A stretch of 64,000 nt of DNA from Psychrobacillus insolitus. Its GTDB lineage: Bacteria > Bacillota > Bacilli > Bacillales_A > Planococcaceae. Numbering within the stretch: the stretch's first letter is position 1; each line of letters opens with the position of its first letter. Below the pieces are notes generated by a model, which did no database searches, was not told the origin of the DNA, and saw only the letters and a program-made list of their open reading frames with translations. The DNA is taken from assembly GCF_003254155.1 (NCBI RefSeq), contig NZ_QKZI01000001.1, forward strand, positions 372,001 through 436,000, written 5' to 3'. Made by a program: the position numbers and the translations under genes. Positions 1-9,592 of this stretch are shown piece by piece.

Positions 1-2
1 TA

Positions 3-383
3 GGCGGAGCTGTTCTTTTTATAAGTTTACTTCTTTCAGGGTGGTTTAGTGTTGGAAGTAGTGGCAATACGGACTCCGTCGAGGAAGTGACTCAATCACC
101 AGGTGAACTTTCAGAAGTGCTTGAGAAAATAAGTGGAGTAGGTCGTGTTGCCGTATATTTTCATTATCAAAATGGCACGGAAGAAACAGCTGAGAGCGAG
201 GTATCATTTTTCCAATGGACAAGTGACAGCAAACGGGACAAGGAAGCAGTGATTGGTATTTTAGTAGTAGCGGAGGGAGCGAGTGACAAACGCATTCAAC
301 ACAAATTAGTAACAACACTTTCATCTGTTTTACAAATATCACCACATCGAATTGTAGTTGAAGAAATGGAATTGGAGGAGTGA
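3..383 (+). CDS. spoIIIAG: SpoIIIAG, stage III sporulation protein (5' end outside window)
   Basis: C-terminal part of the SpoIIIAG channel protein of the SpoIIIA-SpoIIQ complex, which links forespore and mother cell during engulfment. The frame is open from the window edge. A hydrophobic segment at the edge (GGAVLFISLLLSGWF) is the single membrane anchor, followed by the soluble ring-building domain with the family motifs LEKISGVGRVAVYFHYQNG and GILVVAEGASD, and the C-terminal SPHRIVVEEME. Roughly the first 80-90 residues are missing. The next gene follows directly and is SpoIIIAH, the usual operon order. Expression is expected from the sigma-E promoter of the spoIIIA operon, which lies outside the window. 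Confidence 0.88.
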   Translation, partial: GGAVLFISLLLSGWFSVGSSGNTDSVEEVTQSPGELSEVLEKISGVGRVAVYFHYQNGTEETAESEVSFFQWTSDSKRDKEAVIGILVVAEGASDKRIQHKLVTTLSSVLQISPHRIVVEEMELEE

Positions 384-388
384 AGGAA

Positions 389-922
389 ATGAATATTAAA
401 AAGAGATCAGTATGGTTTTTAACTTTAATCAGCTTAGTGGCAGTAATTACGGTGTTTTATGTGTCGGATCAACCATCACCATTTGATGGGATTGCCTTAT
501 TTTCTAATGAAACTTTAGAAGATGTTGATATAGTAGAAACATCTTCTACTAATGAAGAATCTTTTGCTTCTAATAGTAATGCTTTTGAAGAAATGAGAAT
601 GGAAGTGCAAAATGAGCGTAGTCAACTTCGTGAACAGCTGACTACTAAAGCAGCTACAAATGATTTTACAGCGGAAGAAAAGAATGAAGCGTACTCCCAA
701 CTAGAAAATTTAACGAAAATTGACTCTGCGGAAGCAATGCTAGAATTAATTATTAAATCATTAGGATATGAGGATACGCTTGTGCGTATTGATGATAAAA
801 AAATACAAATCAATGTTGTATCAAATGAACTTTCTAATCAAAAAGCAAGCGAAATTGTTTATGCAGTGAAACAAGAATGGCCTGCAGCACAAACCGTGCA
901 AGTTGATTTCACGGGGCAATAA
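389..922 (+). CDS. spoIIIAH: SpoIIIAH, stage III sporulation protein
   Basis: Mother-cell bitopic membrane protein that pairs with forespore SpoIIQ across the intermembrane space; YscJ/FliF-related. The protein opens with the family's typical start (MNIKKRSVWFLTLISLVAV) and one transmembrane helix at about residues 7-26. An acidic, Ser/Asn-rich linker follows, then the C-terminal ring domain (about residues 85-177). An in-frame GTG at 380 overlaps the spoIIIAG stop, but the GGAGG at 374-378 sits too close to it and is 10 nt from the ATG at 389, which also matches the family start. The 177-aa product is somewhat shorter than the about 218 aa of B. subtilis, mainly in the linker. Confidence 0.9.
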   Translation: MNIKKRSVWFLTLISLVAVITVFYVSDQPSPFDGIALFSNETLEDVDIVETSSTNEESFASNSNAFEEMRMEVQNERSQLREQLTTKAATNDFTAEEKNEAYSQLENLTKIDSAEAMLELIIKSLGYEDTLVRIDDKKIQINVVSNELSNQKASEIVYAVKQEWPAAQTVQVDFTGQ

Positions 923-936
923 CTAATTTTGATATA

Positions 937-1035
937 AGAAAAGCGGAAGCGCCTATTACTGACGCGATAGGCAACGTTCTTCTGCGACGAGCTTCGCGCA
1001 GGAGCTAGAAATTACTTTGTAGAAAAGCTATACAA
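937..1035 (+). repeat. Interspersed repeat family B, copy B1
   Basis: Starts AGAAAAGCGGAAGCGCC and contains the dyad TTCTGCGACGAGCTTCGCGC followed by AGGAGCTAGA and TTTGTAGAAAAG. The same blocks recur in this window near 22.5, 40.0, 42.3 and 54.3 kb, in both orientations and with differing internal modules, always between genes. GC content is clearly higher than the surrounding DNA. This is the kind of short intergenic repeat known throughout Bacillaceae and Planococcaceae; no coding capacity. Confidence 0.75.
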
Positions 1036-1082
1036 TTTATTATTCTTAAATAAAAATACTATGTTGTATAACAGTTACCCTC

Positions 1083-1109
1083 AAAAAGTGCCTTTATGGC
1101 ACTTTTTTT
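1083..1109 (+). terminator. Rho-independent terminator of the spoIIIA operon
   Basis: Stem AAAAAGTGCC / GGCACTTTTT with a 5-nt loop and a run of T, about 160 nt after spoIIIAH and before accB. It separates sporulation genes from housekeeping genes. Confidence 0.85.
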
Positions 1110-1213
1110 GTGTTTTTTTTGAATATTTTACGAATATCTATTTCAAATTGTAAGAAAAAAGGCTAAGATAGAAAATGTACTAGTAATTTTTTAAATAAAA
1201 GGAGATATTCGAA

Positions 1214-1714
1214 ATGAAAATTCAAGAAATAAGAGAAATAATTAAGCTAATTGACCAATCAACATTAACGGAGTTTTCGTATGAATCGGAAGGCACGAAA
1301 ATTAAGTTGAAAAAGTATGAATCTTCATCAATTTTCACAAATGGCCAACAACTAGATTCTTCTTCTGTTGTAGAACAACCAAAAGTTGCAGAAGTTAAAG
1401 CAGCACTAGCTCCAGTAGTACAACAACAGAAAGAAGTAGTTACTGAAACAGTGGAAGTAGCTGAAGAAAGTAAATTACATAAGATTAAATCGCCAATGGT
1501 TGGTACTTTCTATCAATCATCATCGCCAAGTGAGGCAGCTTATGTTCAAGTTGGAAGTAAAGTAACAGGGGAATCTATTGTTTGTATCGTAGAAGCAATG
1601 AAATTATTTAATGAAATCGAAGCAGAAATCGATGGAGAAATCGTTGAAATCCTAGTTAAAGACGGACAACTTGTTGAGTATGGTCAACCTCTTTTCCTAG
1701 TAAGAGAAAACTAA
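1214..1714 (+). CDS. accB: Biotin carboxyl carrier protein of acetyl-CoA carboxylase
   Basis: Carries the biotin that shuttles CO2 from AccC to the carboxyltransferase in malonyl-CoA synthesis, the first step of fatty acid synthesis. The 166-aa protein has an N-terminal helical segment (MKIQEIREIIKLID), a Gln/Val/Glu-rich flexible linker (about 45-90) and a C-terminal biotinyl domain with EAMKLFNEIEAEIDGEI; Lys130 of EAMK is the biotin site. A GGAGA site lies 8 nt before ATG. accC follows after 13 nt, so the two are co-transcribed. Because a propionyl-CoA carboxylase beta subunit is encoded at 40.7 kb without its own biotin subunit nearby, this protein might also serve that enzyme; that is inference. 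Confidence 0.95.
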   Translation: MKIQEIREIIKLIDQSTLTEFSYESEGTKIKLKKYESSSIFTNGQQLDSSSVVEQPKVAEVKAALAPVVQQQKEVVTETVEVAEESKLHKIKSPMVGTFYQSSSPSEAAYVQVGSKVTGESIVCIVEAMKLFNEIEAEIDGEIVEILVKDGQLVEYGQPLFLVREN

Positions 1715-1727
1715 GAAAGGGGCGAAC

Positions 1728-3089
1728 ATGATGAAAATGATGAAAAAGGTATTAATTGCTAACCGAGGCGAAATTGCTGTTCGTATTATTCGTGCTTGTA
1801 AGGAATTAGATATTGAAACAGTTGCAGTATATTCGGAAGCGGATTCTGAAGCTCTTCATGTGCAACTTGCAGATGAAGCTTATTGTATCGGTCCTAGATT
1901 ATCGAAAGATTCTTATTTAAATTTTTCTAATATTATTACGGTTGCCAAAAAAACTGGCTGTGATGGAATTCATCCTGGTTACGGATTTTTAGCAGAAAAT
2001 GCTAACTTTGCAGAGCTTTGTGAAGAATGCGATATTATCTTTATCGGCCCAACATCAGATGCGATTAAGAGCATGGGGATCAAAGACGTTGCAAAAGTAA
2101 CGATGCAAAAAGCTGGTGTTCCAACGGTTCCAGGTTCGAAAGGAATTATTGAAACGGAAGAAGAAGCATTAAGTGTAGCGAGAGAAATTGGTTTCCCTGT
2201 TATTATTAAAGCTACTGCAGGTGGTGGTGGTAAAGGGATTCGTGTTGCAAAAGACGAAGAAGATTTAATCAATGGTATTAAAATTACACAAAAAGAAGCA
2301 GCTGCAGCATTTGGTAATCCAGGTGTTTACTTAGAAAAATTCATTGAAACTTTCCGTCATGTAGAAATTCAAGTATTAGCAGATGCACACGGTAATGCTG
2401 TTCATCTTGGCGAACGTGATTGCTCGATTCAACGTCGTATGCAAAAATTAGTAGAAGAAGCTCCATCACCAGCATTATCTGAAGAATTACGTGCTGAAAT
2501 GGGTGAGGCTGCTGTTAAGGCTGCTCTTGCTGTAGGTTATAGAAGTGCCGGTACAGTTGAATTTATTTTTGATCATATTAATCAGAAATTTTACTTCATG
2601 GAGATGAATACGCGTATTCAAGTAGAGCATCCAGTTACGGAAATGATTACTGGTGTTGACTTGATTAAGCAAATGTTGTTAGTAGCTTCAGGAGAAAAAT
2701 TGCCTTTTGAGCAAAAAGATATTGTTTTTAAAGGATGGGCAATAGAATGCCGTATTAATGCAGAAAATCCTTCGAAGAATTTCATGCCTTCTCCAGGTAA
2801 AGTTAATTTTTACTTACCTCCAGGTGGGTTAGGTGTACGTGTTGACTCTGCAGTATATCCAGGTTACAGCATTCCACCATTTTATGATTCAATGGTGGCG
2901 AAGCTTATTACCTATGGGGAAACTCGTGAAGAAGCGATCGCTAAGATGAAACGTGCACTTGGTGAATTTGCCATCCAAGGTGTAGAAACAACGATTGGCT
3001 TCCATGAAAAGTTAATGAACCATGAAGTATTTATTTCTGGAGACTTTGATACGAAGTTTTTAGAAAAGTACGATCTTATGAATTCATAA
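1728..3089 (+). CDS. accC: Biotin carboxylase subunit of acetyl-CoA carboxylase
   Basis: ATP-dependent carboxylation of the biotin on AccB. Domain order is biotin carboxylase N-terminal domain (KKVLIANRGEIAVRIIRAC), ATP-grasp with the glycine-rich loop ATAGGGGKGIRV (about residue 165), the catalytic EMNTRIQVEHPVTE (about 290), and a C-terminal domain with MPSPGKVNFYLPPGG. Length (453 aa) is normal. Four Met codons lie within the first five codons; AAAGGGG at 1716-1721 favours ATG 1728 or 1731 over 1740, although homologues usually begin near the last Met. Translationally close to accB and to the Asp23-family gene. Confidence 0.95.
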   Translation: MMKMMKKVLIANRGEIAVRIIRACKELDIETVAVYSEADSEALHVQLADEAYCIGPRLSKDSYLNFSNIITVAKKTGCDGIHPGYGFLAENANFAELCEECDIIFIGPTSDAIKSMGIKDVAKVTMQKAGVPTVPGSKGIIETEEEALSVAREIGFPVIIKATAGGGGKGIRVAKDEEDLINGIKITQKEAAAAFGNPGVYLEKFIETFRHVEIQVLADAHGNAVHLGERDCSIQRRMQKLVEEAPSPALSEELRAEMGEAAVKAALAVGYRSAGTVEFIFDHINQKFYFMEMNTRIQVEHPVTEMITGVDLIKQMLLVASGEKLPFEQKDIVFKGWAIECRINAENPSKNFMPSPGKVNFYLPPGGLGVRVDSAVYPGYSIPPFYDSMVAKLITYGETREEAIAKMKRALGEFAIQGVETTIGFHEKLMNHEVFISGDFDTKFLEKYDLMNS

Positions 3090-3105
3090 ATAAGGACTGA
3101 TGTAA

Positions 3106-3501
3106 ATGGCTGAAACAAACGAACAAGCATTTGTTCAAATGACACCTAAAGGTAAAGAAGATCTTGGGACAATTGAAATTGCTCCTGATGTAATTACTGT
3201 AATTGCTGGAATAGCTACAAGTGAAGTTGAAGGAATCGCAGGAATGCGTGGAAACTTTGCGGCTGGTGTAGTTGAAAAACTTGGGAAAAAGGTACATGGC
3301 AAGGGCATCAAGACAGAAATGACAACTGATGGATTATTTATCGACGTATACTGCCTTGTAAAATATGGAGCTTCTGTTCCTATTGTAGCTCGTGAAGTAC
3401 AATCTCAAATTCGTCAAGCAATTGAAAATATGACGAGTTTGGTACCAAAAGAGGTAAATATTCACATTACTGGTGTTCAGTTCGATACAACAGGAGAATG
3501 A
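3106..3501 (+). CDS. yqhY: Asp23/Gls24-family envelope stress response protein
   Basis: 131-aa member of the Asp23 (DUF322) family. The motif run GTIEIAPDVITVIAGIATSE and VEGIAGMRG near the N-terminus and the C-terminal PKEVNIHITGVQFD are characteristic. The position directly behind accBC is the conserved place of yqhY in Bacillales; in B. subtilis genetic evidence links it to acetyl-CoA carboxylase and lipid homeostasis, but its biochemical role is not settled. No membrane segment. A strong terminator follows 5 nt after the stop, so accB-accC-yqhY forms one unit. Confidence 0.9.
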   Translation: MAETNEQAFVQMTPKGKEDLGTIEIAPDVITVIAGIATSEVEGIAGMRGNFAAGVVEKLGKKVHGKGIKTEMTTDGLFIDVYCLVKYGASVPIVAREVQSQIRQAIENMTSLVPKEVNIHITGVQFDTTGE

Positions 3502-3505
3502 ACAA

Positions 3506-3535
3506 AAAAGAGTCATCCACGGATGGCTCTTTTTC
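3506..3535 (+). terminator. Terminator of accB-accC-yqhY
   Basis: Hairpin AAAGAGTCATCC / GGATGGCTCTTT with a two-base loop, one G-T pair and a T tail, directly after the yqhY stop. Confidence 0.9.
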
Positions 3536-3830
3536 TCATTTATTCGAATACAATAAGTTTGGTGCTAACCGATTCGGTAACGTCCATTTAGAAAAAGAGC
3601 AATTGAACTTTTCTACCATAGATTAAATATAATAAGAAAATTAAGACATTATATTAATCTTGTAATAGTCACTAAGTCTCTTTATAATAAAAAGGATATG
3701 TTATAGTAAAAAGCAAATTATGTGCGTGAACGAAAAGTTATAAAATGAGCGGTTTCTGAAATATTATGAAATCACATGAAAATTGGTTATACTATTGTTT
3801 AGATAGTTACATTTAAAGGAGAAACAAATA
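3536..3830. other. Non-coding interval with repeat remnant and probable nusB promoter
   Basis: No gene is seen. Bases 3556-3605 (GCTAACCGATTCGGTAACGTCCATTT and following) resemble the tail module of repeat family C found at 14.1, 28.9 and 48.0 kb. A good -10 hexamer TATACT lies at 3788-3793, about 40 nt before nusB; the corresponding -35 is weak (TTATGA, 18-nt spacing). Confidence 0.4.
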
Positions 3831-4208
3831 ATGAAAAGAAGACAAGCTAGGGAACTTGCCCTACAAGCACTTTTTCAAGTAGATAATAACGAAATTTCTG
3901 TAGAGGAAGCAATTGGCCACGTAACGGAAGAGCAAGATGAATTTCTTACTCAACTAGTAAAGGGAACAATTGAACATAAAGAAGAAATCGATGCTTCTTT
4001 AGTCGCTAGATTAGAAAATTGGTCGCTAGAAAGACTACCTAAAATTGAGCGTACAGTTCTTCGAATTGCTGTTTACGAATTATTATATACAGAAGACATA
4101 CCAGCAAAAGTCGTGATTAATGAAGCACTTGAAGTGTGTAAAGTATATGGCGATGAAAAATCAAGCCGTTTTGTAAATGGCGTATTATCCAAATATACGG
4201 AAGAATAA
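3831..4208 (+). CDS. nusB: Transcription antitermination factor NusB
   Basis: RNA-binding protein that joins NusE (S10) on boxA in rRNA antitermination. The all-helical NusB fold is recognisable from MKRRQARELALQALFQVD at the N-terminus, IERTVLRIAVYELLYTEDIP (about 75-95) and the C-terminal KSSRFVNGVLSKY. Length 125 aa is typical. Strong AAAGGAG site before ATG. folD follows after 27 nt; nusB-folD-xseA-xseB-ispA is the standard Bacillales order. Confidence 0.95.
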   Translation: MKRRQARELALQALFQVDNNEISVEEAIGHVTEEQDEFLTQLVKGTIEHKEEIDASLVARLENWSLERLPKIERTVLRIAVYELLYTEDIPAKVVINEALEVCKVYGDEKSSRFVNGVLSKYTEE

Positions 4209-4235
4209 AGTAGCAGATATAAAGGAGCGGTCACA

Positions 4236-5090
4236 TTGACAACAAATAGAATAGATGGCAAGGAAGTAGCTGCACAAGTTACTGAAAATGTTAAAAAAAG
4301 AGTAGAAGTCTTGAAAGAAAAAGGTCTCACTCCTGGATTAGCAGTCGTTTTAGTAGGGAATAATTCTGCATCACAAACGTATGTAAACAATAAAACAAAG
4401 ACATGCGAAAGATTAGGTATGTATTCTGTTATGGTTACTTTGGATGAAAATGTGTCAGAGGAAGAATTGCTACAAAACGTAGCAGCCCTAAACAATGATG
4501 AAAAAATTCATGGTATTTTAGTGCAGTTACCATTGCCAAAACATATTAATGAAGACCGCGTTATTTCTGCTATTTCACCACTTAAAGATGTTGATGGTTT
4601 CCATCCTGAAAACGTTGGGAAAATGATGATTGGTCAACAAACATTCATTCCTTGTACGCCATTTGGTGTGATGAAAATGCTTGAATATAGCGATATCGAT
4701 GTAGCAGGAAAGCATGCTGTAATTATCGGTAGAAGTAACATTGTAGGAAAACCAATGGGCCAATTGTTATTACAAAAAGATGCTACGGTTACATATTGCC
4801 ATTCTAAAACAAAAGATCTTCGTGCCATGACAAAACAAGCCGATATTTTAGTAGTTGCGCTAGGTCGTGCAAAAATGATTGATGCTAGTTACATAAAAGA
4901 TGGTGCAGTTGTGATCGATGTGGGTATTAATCGCGATGAAAACAACAAACTATGTGGAGATGTCGATTTTGAATCTGCCAAAGAAGTTGCTTCTAAAATA
5001 ACACCGGTACCAGGTGGAGTTGGCCCGATGACAATTGCGATGCTAATGGAAAATACTTGCTTAGCAGCGGAAAATACATTAAAGAATTAA
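4236..5090 (+). CDS. folD: Bifunctional methylenetetrahydrofolate dehydrogenase/cyclohydrolase
   Basis: Interconverts 5,10-methylene-THF and 10-formyl-THF using NADP in one-carbon metabolism. Diagnostic motifs are YVNNKTK (catalytic Lys), the block [15 protein letters not shown], the Rossmann [15 protein letters not shown] and the C-terminal [14 protein letters not shown]. 284 aa is normal. The start is TTG at 4236, chosen because AAAGGAGCGG ends 5 nt upstream and no ATG lies in register; homologues begin at the same point. Confidence 0.95.
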   Translation: MTTNRIDGKEVAAQVTENVKKRVEVLKEKGLTPGLAVVLVGNNSASQTYVNNKTKTCERLGMYSVMVTLDENVSEEELLQNVAALNNDEKIHGILVQLPLPKHINEDRVISAISPLKDVDGFHPENVGKMMIGQQTFIPCTPFGVMKMLEYSDIDVAGKHAVIIGRSNIVGKPMGQLLLQKDATVTYCHSKTKDLRAMTKQADILVVALGRAKMIDASYIKDGAVVIDVGINRDENNKLCGDVDFESAKEVASKITPVPGGVGPMTIAMLMENTCLAAENTLKN

Positions 5091-5096
5091 TAAGTT

Positions 5097-5128
5097 AAAG
5101 GCTGTTTTTCTACAGAAGAACAGCTTTT
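5097..5128 (+). terminator. Weak hairpin between folD and xseA (attenuator-like)
   Basis: AAAGGCTGTTTTT / AGAACAGCTTTT can pair imperfectly around a CTACAGA loop, 7 nt after the folD stop; there is only a short T run. It may reduce read-through into xseA. Confidence 0.4.
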
Positions 5129-5156
5129 ACCTTGTACTAGTACTGGAGTGTTTCTG

Positions 5157-6521
5157 ATGTCTACACACACATACTTAACTGTAAAAGCACTTACTAAATA
5201 CATAAAACGAAAATTCGATGCAGATACTCATTTACGTGATGTTTATGTAAAAGGGGAACTTTCGAATGTAAAAGTTCATACCAGTGGGCATATTTACTTT
5301 ACATTAAAAGACGATGCTGCAAGGCTTACGTCTGTAATGTTTGCCATGAATGCAAGATCATTGAAGTTCAGACCTGAAAATGGGATGAATGTACTTGTGC
5401 GTGGTGATATCAATGTATTTGAAGCTGCTGGCCAATACCAATTGTACGCTTCCACTATTCAACCGGATGGTATTGGGGAGCTTTTTTTAGCATACGAACA
5501 ATTAAAAAAGAAGCTAGAGCAAGAAGGGTTATTCCATCCTGGCCGAAAAAAACAAATTCCATTATTCCCTAAAAAAATTGGTGTGATCACGTCTAAAACA
5601 GGTGCAGCTATACGAGATATTTTAACCACTTTGGAAAGAAGATATCCAATTAGTGAAGTACTCGTTTTTTCTAGTATTGTACAGGGACCACAAGCGGCCC
5701 CTTCTATCGTGAAATCTATCGAACAGGCGAATTCAATGGAAGACATTGATGTATTAATCGTAGGACGTGGTGGTGGGTCGATCGAAGACTTGTGGGCGTT
5801 CAACGAAGAACAAGTTGCTAGGGCTATTGCAAATAGCAGAATTCCGATAATAAGTGCAGTAGGTCATGAAACCGATACGACAATTGCAGACTTTGTTTCA
5901 GATCTTCGTGCACCAACACCAACTGCTGCAGCAGAAATGGCGGTTCCCAGTAAAGAAAACTTACTAAAAAACATTTTAGCTTATCAATCAGCTTGTTTAA
6001 ACTTAGTTTCTAAACGACTAAACGATGAGAAAAATCGTTTTAACCGAGCAATACATTCGCCCGTACTTGCAACTCCAGAAAAACTATATCGTCCTTTTAT
6101 AGAACGATATGTGCGAGTAGAGCAACAGCTTCAACGAGAAACAAATCGACTTGTTCGTGATAAAGAAAGAATCTATACACAAGTTCAGAGTAGATTCATG
6201 CAACAATCACCACTGAAACTGATCGAGACACATCAAAAGTCTGTACAAACTTTGACGAATCAGTTGAACCAAGTAACCATCTCATCTTTTGAAAAAAATA
6301 GACAGAAATTTTTAGGCTCTATTCGAACTCTAGAAGCTTTAAATCCATTGAAAATAATGGATCGAGGCTATAGTATTACATACCATGAAGGTAAACTAGT
6401 TAAAACAGTAGCTGATGTCGAAGTCGGTGATCATATTTTTGTAACACTTCAAGATGGAAGAGTAGAGGCGATTGTACAAAATACAGAAGTTAGTATGAGA
6501 GGAGACCAATCTAATGGCTAA
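5157..6521 (+). CDS. xseA: Exodeoxyribonuclease VII large subunit
   Basis: Catalytic subunit of the single-strand-specific exonuclease VII. An N-terminal OB fold (LTVKALTKYIKRKFDAD, then VKGELSNVKVHTSGHIYFTL) binds DNA, followed by the catalytic domain (KKIGVITSKTGAAIRDILTT, GRGGGSIEDLWAFN, SAVGHETDTTIADFVSD) and a long coiled-coil region (about 270-400) that recruits XseB. GTG at 5148 is in frame, but GGAG at 5145-5148 overlaps it and is ideally placed for ATG 5157, which also gives the family start MSTHTYLTVKALT. The end overlaps xseB by 8 nt. Confidence 0.95.
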   Translation: MSTHTYLTVKALTKYIKRKFDADTHLRDVYVKGELSNVKVHTSGHIYFTLKDDAARLTSVMFAMNARSLKFRPENGMNVLVRGDINVFEAAGQYQLYASTIQPDGIGELFLAYEQLKKKLEQEGLFHPGRKKQIPLFPKKIGVITSKTGAAIRDILTTLERRYPISEVLVFSSIVQGPQAAPSIVKSIEQANSMEDIDVLIVGRGGGSIEDLWAFNEEQVARAIANSRIPIISAVGHETDTTIADFVSDLRAPTPTAAAEMAVPSKENLLKNILAYQSACLNLVSKRLNDEKNRFNRAIHSPVLATPEKLYRPFIERYVRVEQQLQRETNRLVRDKERIYTQVQSRFMQQSPLKLIETHQKSVQTLTNQLNQVTISSFEKNRQKFLGSIRTLEALNPLKIMDRGYSITYHEGKLVKTVADVEVGDHIFVTLQDGRVEAIVQNTEVSMRGDQSNG

Positions 6522-6735
6522 AAAAGAAGTTGTATTTGATGAAGCAATGTTGCAATTAGAAAATATTGTTCGTCAACTAGAACAAGGCGATGTACCACTA
6601 GAAAATGCTATTGAACTCTATCAAAAAGGAATGGAGCTCTCTAAACTATGCAGTGAAAAGCTACAAAGCGCAGAAAAACAACTCGTTTCATTTATAGGGG
6701 AAAATACAGAAGAGGCTGGTCAGTCGAATGAGTAA
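6514..6735 (+). CDS. xseB: Exodeoxyribonuclease VII small subunit
   Basis: 73-aa helical partner of XseA. The family core FDEAMLQLENIVRQLEQGDV and LYQKGMELSKLCSEKLQSAE is present. It overlaps xseA by 8 nt and ispA by 8 nt, so translation of the three is coupled. Confidence 0.95.
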   Translation: MAKKEVVFDEAMLQLENIVRQLEQGDVPLENAIELYQKGMELSKLCSEKLQSAEKQLVSFIGENTEEAGQSNE

Positions 6736-7609
6736 TTTACAAACTTTTATCCAAGAAAATCAACTTGTCATAGAGCAAAAATTAGCAGAATTGATCAATG
6801 AATTGACAGTACCAACTGAATTAAAGGATGCAATGGCATACTCTCTTTTAGCTGGTGGTAAAAGAATTCGACCACTATATGTATTAGCAGTCTTAGAAGA
6901 GTTACAAGTGAAGAATGAAGATGCGGTTATCGTAGCATGTACAATTGAAATGATTCACTCCTATTCGTTAATACATGATGATCTTCCTGCAATGGACGAT
7001 GATGATCTTCGTCGTGGGAAACCAACTAATCACATTGTGTTTGGAGAAGCACTGGCAATTTTAGCAGGAGATGGACTTGTAACACTTGCATTTGGCATTA
7101 TTGCACGGCTTACAAATCTATCGGCTGAACAAAAACTTAACTTAGTTGATAAGTTAAGTTTTTCTGCTGGAGCAGAGGGTATGGTAGGTGGACAAGTTTT
7201 AGATATGCTTGGAGAGGGTAAATCCTTAACGATGACTGAACTAGAACAAGTGCATGTAAACAAAACAGGTGCTTTGCTTTCATTCAGTATTTTAGCTGGT
7301 GGAATTATTGCAAATGCTTCAGAAGAAATGATGAATGCACTACGAACATATGCATTCCACATTGGACTAGCATTTCAAATTCAAGATGATATCTTAGATA
7401 TTGAAGGAACATCGGAACAGCTAGGAAAAACTGCTGGTAAAGATGTTTTAAGTGAAAAAAATACATATCCTTCTATTTTAACGTTAGAAGGTGCGAAAAA
7501 GCATCTTCATATGCAATATGACCTCGCGATTGAAGCCTTAGAATCAGTAAATTTACACAAAGGTCTTCTATTAGAATTTGCTAATTACATTACCAAAAGA
7601 ACTAACTAA
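6728..7609 (+). CDS. ispA: Farnesyl diphosphate synthase (prenyl transferase)
   Basis: Condenses IPP with DMAPP/GPP to give farnesyl diphosphate for quinone, undecaprenyl and haem A side chains. The first Asp-rich motif DDLPAMDDDDLRRG (about residue 84) and the second, DDILD (about 219), bind Mg-diphosphate; GGKRIRPL is the substrate loop. 293 aa fits short-chain synthases. Starts inside xseB. dxs follows 80-90 nt later, giving an isoprenoid-supply pair. Confidence 0.93.
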   Translation: MSNLQTFIQENQLVIEQKLAELINELTVPTELKDAMAYSLLAGGKRIRPLYVLAVLEELQVKNEDAVIVACTIEMIHSYSLIHDDLPAMDDDDLRRGKPTNHIVFGEALAILAGDGLVTLAFGIIARLTNLSAEQKLNLVDKLSFSAGAEGMVGGQVLDMLGEGKSLTMTELEQVHVNKTGALLSFSILAGGIIANASEEMMNALRTYAFHIGLAFQIQDDILDIEGTSEQLGKTAGKDVLSEKNTYPSILTLEGAKKHLHMQYDLAIEALESVNLHKGLLLEFANYITKRTN

Positions 7610-7696
7610 TAGCGAATAATTTTGTTTTGAGACGGTTTATTGTTATTATATTAACAATGTAGAGAAGGAAATCTTAATAGAAGGTGAGTGATGGCA

Positions 7697-9592
7697 ATGG
7701 ATTTAACTAAAATTTCTAGCCCATCCTTTTTAAAAAGTTTAGATAATGAACAATTAAAGGAATTAAGCGAAGATATTCGATCATTTTTAATAGAAAAAGG
7801 TTCCGTAACAGGTGGACATATTGGCCCGAATTTAGGTGTAGTAGAACTTACAATTGCACTTCATAAAACATTTAATAGTCCAGAAGATAAATTTCTTTGG
7901 GATGTTGGACATCAAGCGTATGTACATAAAATTTTAACTGGAAGAGCAGATCAGTTTGATACGCTACGCCAGTTCAAAGGATTATGTGGATTCCCTAAAA
8001 GAATTGAAAGTGAACATGATGTTTGGGAAGCTGGACATAGCTCTACTTCACTTTCCGCTGCAATGGGAATGGCGACTGCAAGAGATCTTCAAAACAAAAA
8101 AAATTATGTCATTCCGATTATTGGAGATGGCGCTTTAACAGGTGGAATGGCACTTGAAGCAATGAATCATATTGGGCATGAAAAAACGAATATGATTGTG
8201 ATATTAAATGATAACGAAATGTCTATAGCTCCAAACGTTGGCGCTCTTCATAATGTACTTGGAAAGCTACGTACACATGGTAAGTACAATAAAGCAAAAG
8301 ATGATGTAGAATTTCTATTGAAAAAAATCCCTGCAGTTGGTGGGATGATTGCTGGTACAGCAGAACGTGTCAAGGATAGTTTGAAATATTTACTTGTTTC
8401 TGGTGTTTTCTTTGAAGAGATGGGCTTTACTTATTTAGGACCTATTGACGGTCATAATTTTGAGGCATTAGAAGAAAATTTAAAAAATGCTAAAAAAATG
8501 GATGGTCCAGTGCTACTTCATGTCATTACGAAAAAAGGAAAAGGCTTCAAACCAGCTGAGAACGATAAAATCGGTACTTGGCATGGAACGGGTCCATATA
8601 AAATGGAAACTGGAGATATTATTAAGTCATCTTCAAAAGCACCTTCATGGAGTGGCCTTATTGCTGAAACAGCTAGAAAACTCGCACGTGAAGATAGTAG
8701 AATTGTTGCGATTACACCAGCGATGCCAGTGGGATCTAAGTTAGAGGGGTTTGCTTCAGAGTTTCCTAATCGAATGATTGATGTTGGTATTGCTGAACAG
8801 CATGCAGCAACAATGGCTGCAGGACTTGCTGCCGAAGGGATGAAACCTTTCTTAGTCATTTACTCAACCTTCCTTCAACGGGCTTACGATCAAGTACTTC
8901 ATGATATTTGTCGTCAAAAATTAAATGTTGTAATTGGTATTGATCGTTCTGGATTAGTTGGAGCAGACGGGGAAACACATCAAGGTGTCTTTGATATTTC
9001 TTTCTTACGTCATATGCCAAATATGGTCATTATGATGCCGAAAGATGAAAACGAAGGACAGCACATGGTAAAAACTGCTTTTGATTATGCAGATGGACCG
9101 ATCGCTATACGTTACCCTCGTGGTAATGGACTGGGAGTTCCATTGGACGATGAGTTGAAATCGATTCCAATTGGTTCTTGGGAAGTATTAAAAGCAGGAA
9201 CACAAGCAGCAATCCTTACTTTTGGTACAACAATTCCGATGTCGATGCAAGCAGCGGCTGAGTTAGAGCAAGCAGGAATTTCTGTTGAAGTTATTAATGC
9301 GCGCTTTATTAAACCACTGGACGGTGACATGTTACGTCAACTTCAACAGCGTAACATCCCGATTATTACAGTAGAAGAAAGCATGCTTCAAGGTGGATTT
9401 GGTAGTGCGGTAATGGAATTCTACAATGAAAATGACTTAACTGCTACTATTAAACGAATTGGTATTCCCGATATGTTTATTGAACATGGGGACGTCAATC
9501 TATTATTGAATGAAATAAATGTCACAAGTGATGCCATCGTAAAATTGGTGGAAAAAACGATTAACCAAGAAAATAGGTATATACCGTCATGA
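7697..9592 (+). CDS. dxs: 1-deoxy-D-xylulose-5-phosphate synthase
   Basis: Thiamine-diphosphate enzyme that joins pyruvate and glyceraldehyde 3-phosphate in the first step of the MEP isoprenoid route. Visible are the N-terminal [10 protein letters not shown]-type block (here [15 protein letters not shown]), the ThDP motif [15 protein letters not shown] with [12 protein letters not shown], the catalytic Glu in [15 protein letters not shown], and the transketolase C-terminal domain. Three upstream starts are possible; AAGGTGAG at 7681-7688 is 8 nt from ATG 7697, which reproduces the family start MDL. tlyA overlaps the stop by 4 nt. Confidence 0.95.
   Translation: MDLTKISSPSFLKSLDNEQLKELSEDIRSFLIEKGSVTGGHIGPNLGVVELTIALHKTFNSPEDKFLWDVGHQAYVHKILTGRADQFDTLRQFKGLCGFPKRIESEHDVWEAGHSSTSLSAAMGMATARDLQNKKNYVIPIIGDGALTGGMALEAMNHIGHEKTNMIVILNDNEMSIAPNVGALHNVLGKLRTHGKYNKAKDDVEFLLKKIPAVGGMIAGTAERVKDSLKYLLVSGVFFEEMGFTYLGPIDGHNFEALEENLKNAKKMDGPVLLHVITKKGKGFKPAENDKIGTWHGTGPYKMETGDIIKSSSKAPSWSGLIAETARKLAREDSRIVAITPAMPVGSKLEGFASEFPNRMIDVGIAEQHAATMAAGLAAEGMKPFLVIYSTFLQRAYDQVLHDICRQKLNVVIGIDRSGLVGADGETHQGVFDISFLRHMPNMVIMMPKDENEGQHMVKTAFDYADGPIAIRYPRGNGLGVPLDDELKSIPIGSWEVLKAGTQAAILTFGTTIPMSMQAAAELEQAGISVEVINARFIKPLDGDMLRQLQQRNIPIITVEESMLQGGFGSAVMEFYNENDLTATIKRIGIPDMFIEHGDVNLLLNEINVTSDAIVKLVEKTINQENRYIPS

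Noticed and set aside
46-345. Reverse-strand open frame of 99 codons antisense to spoIIIAG.
   Set aside because: Fully antisense to a conserved coding region, with no ribosome site and composition typical of a shadow frame.
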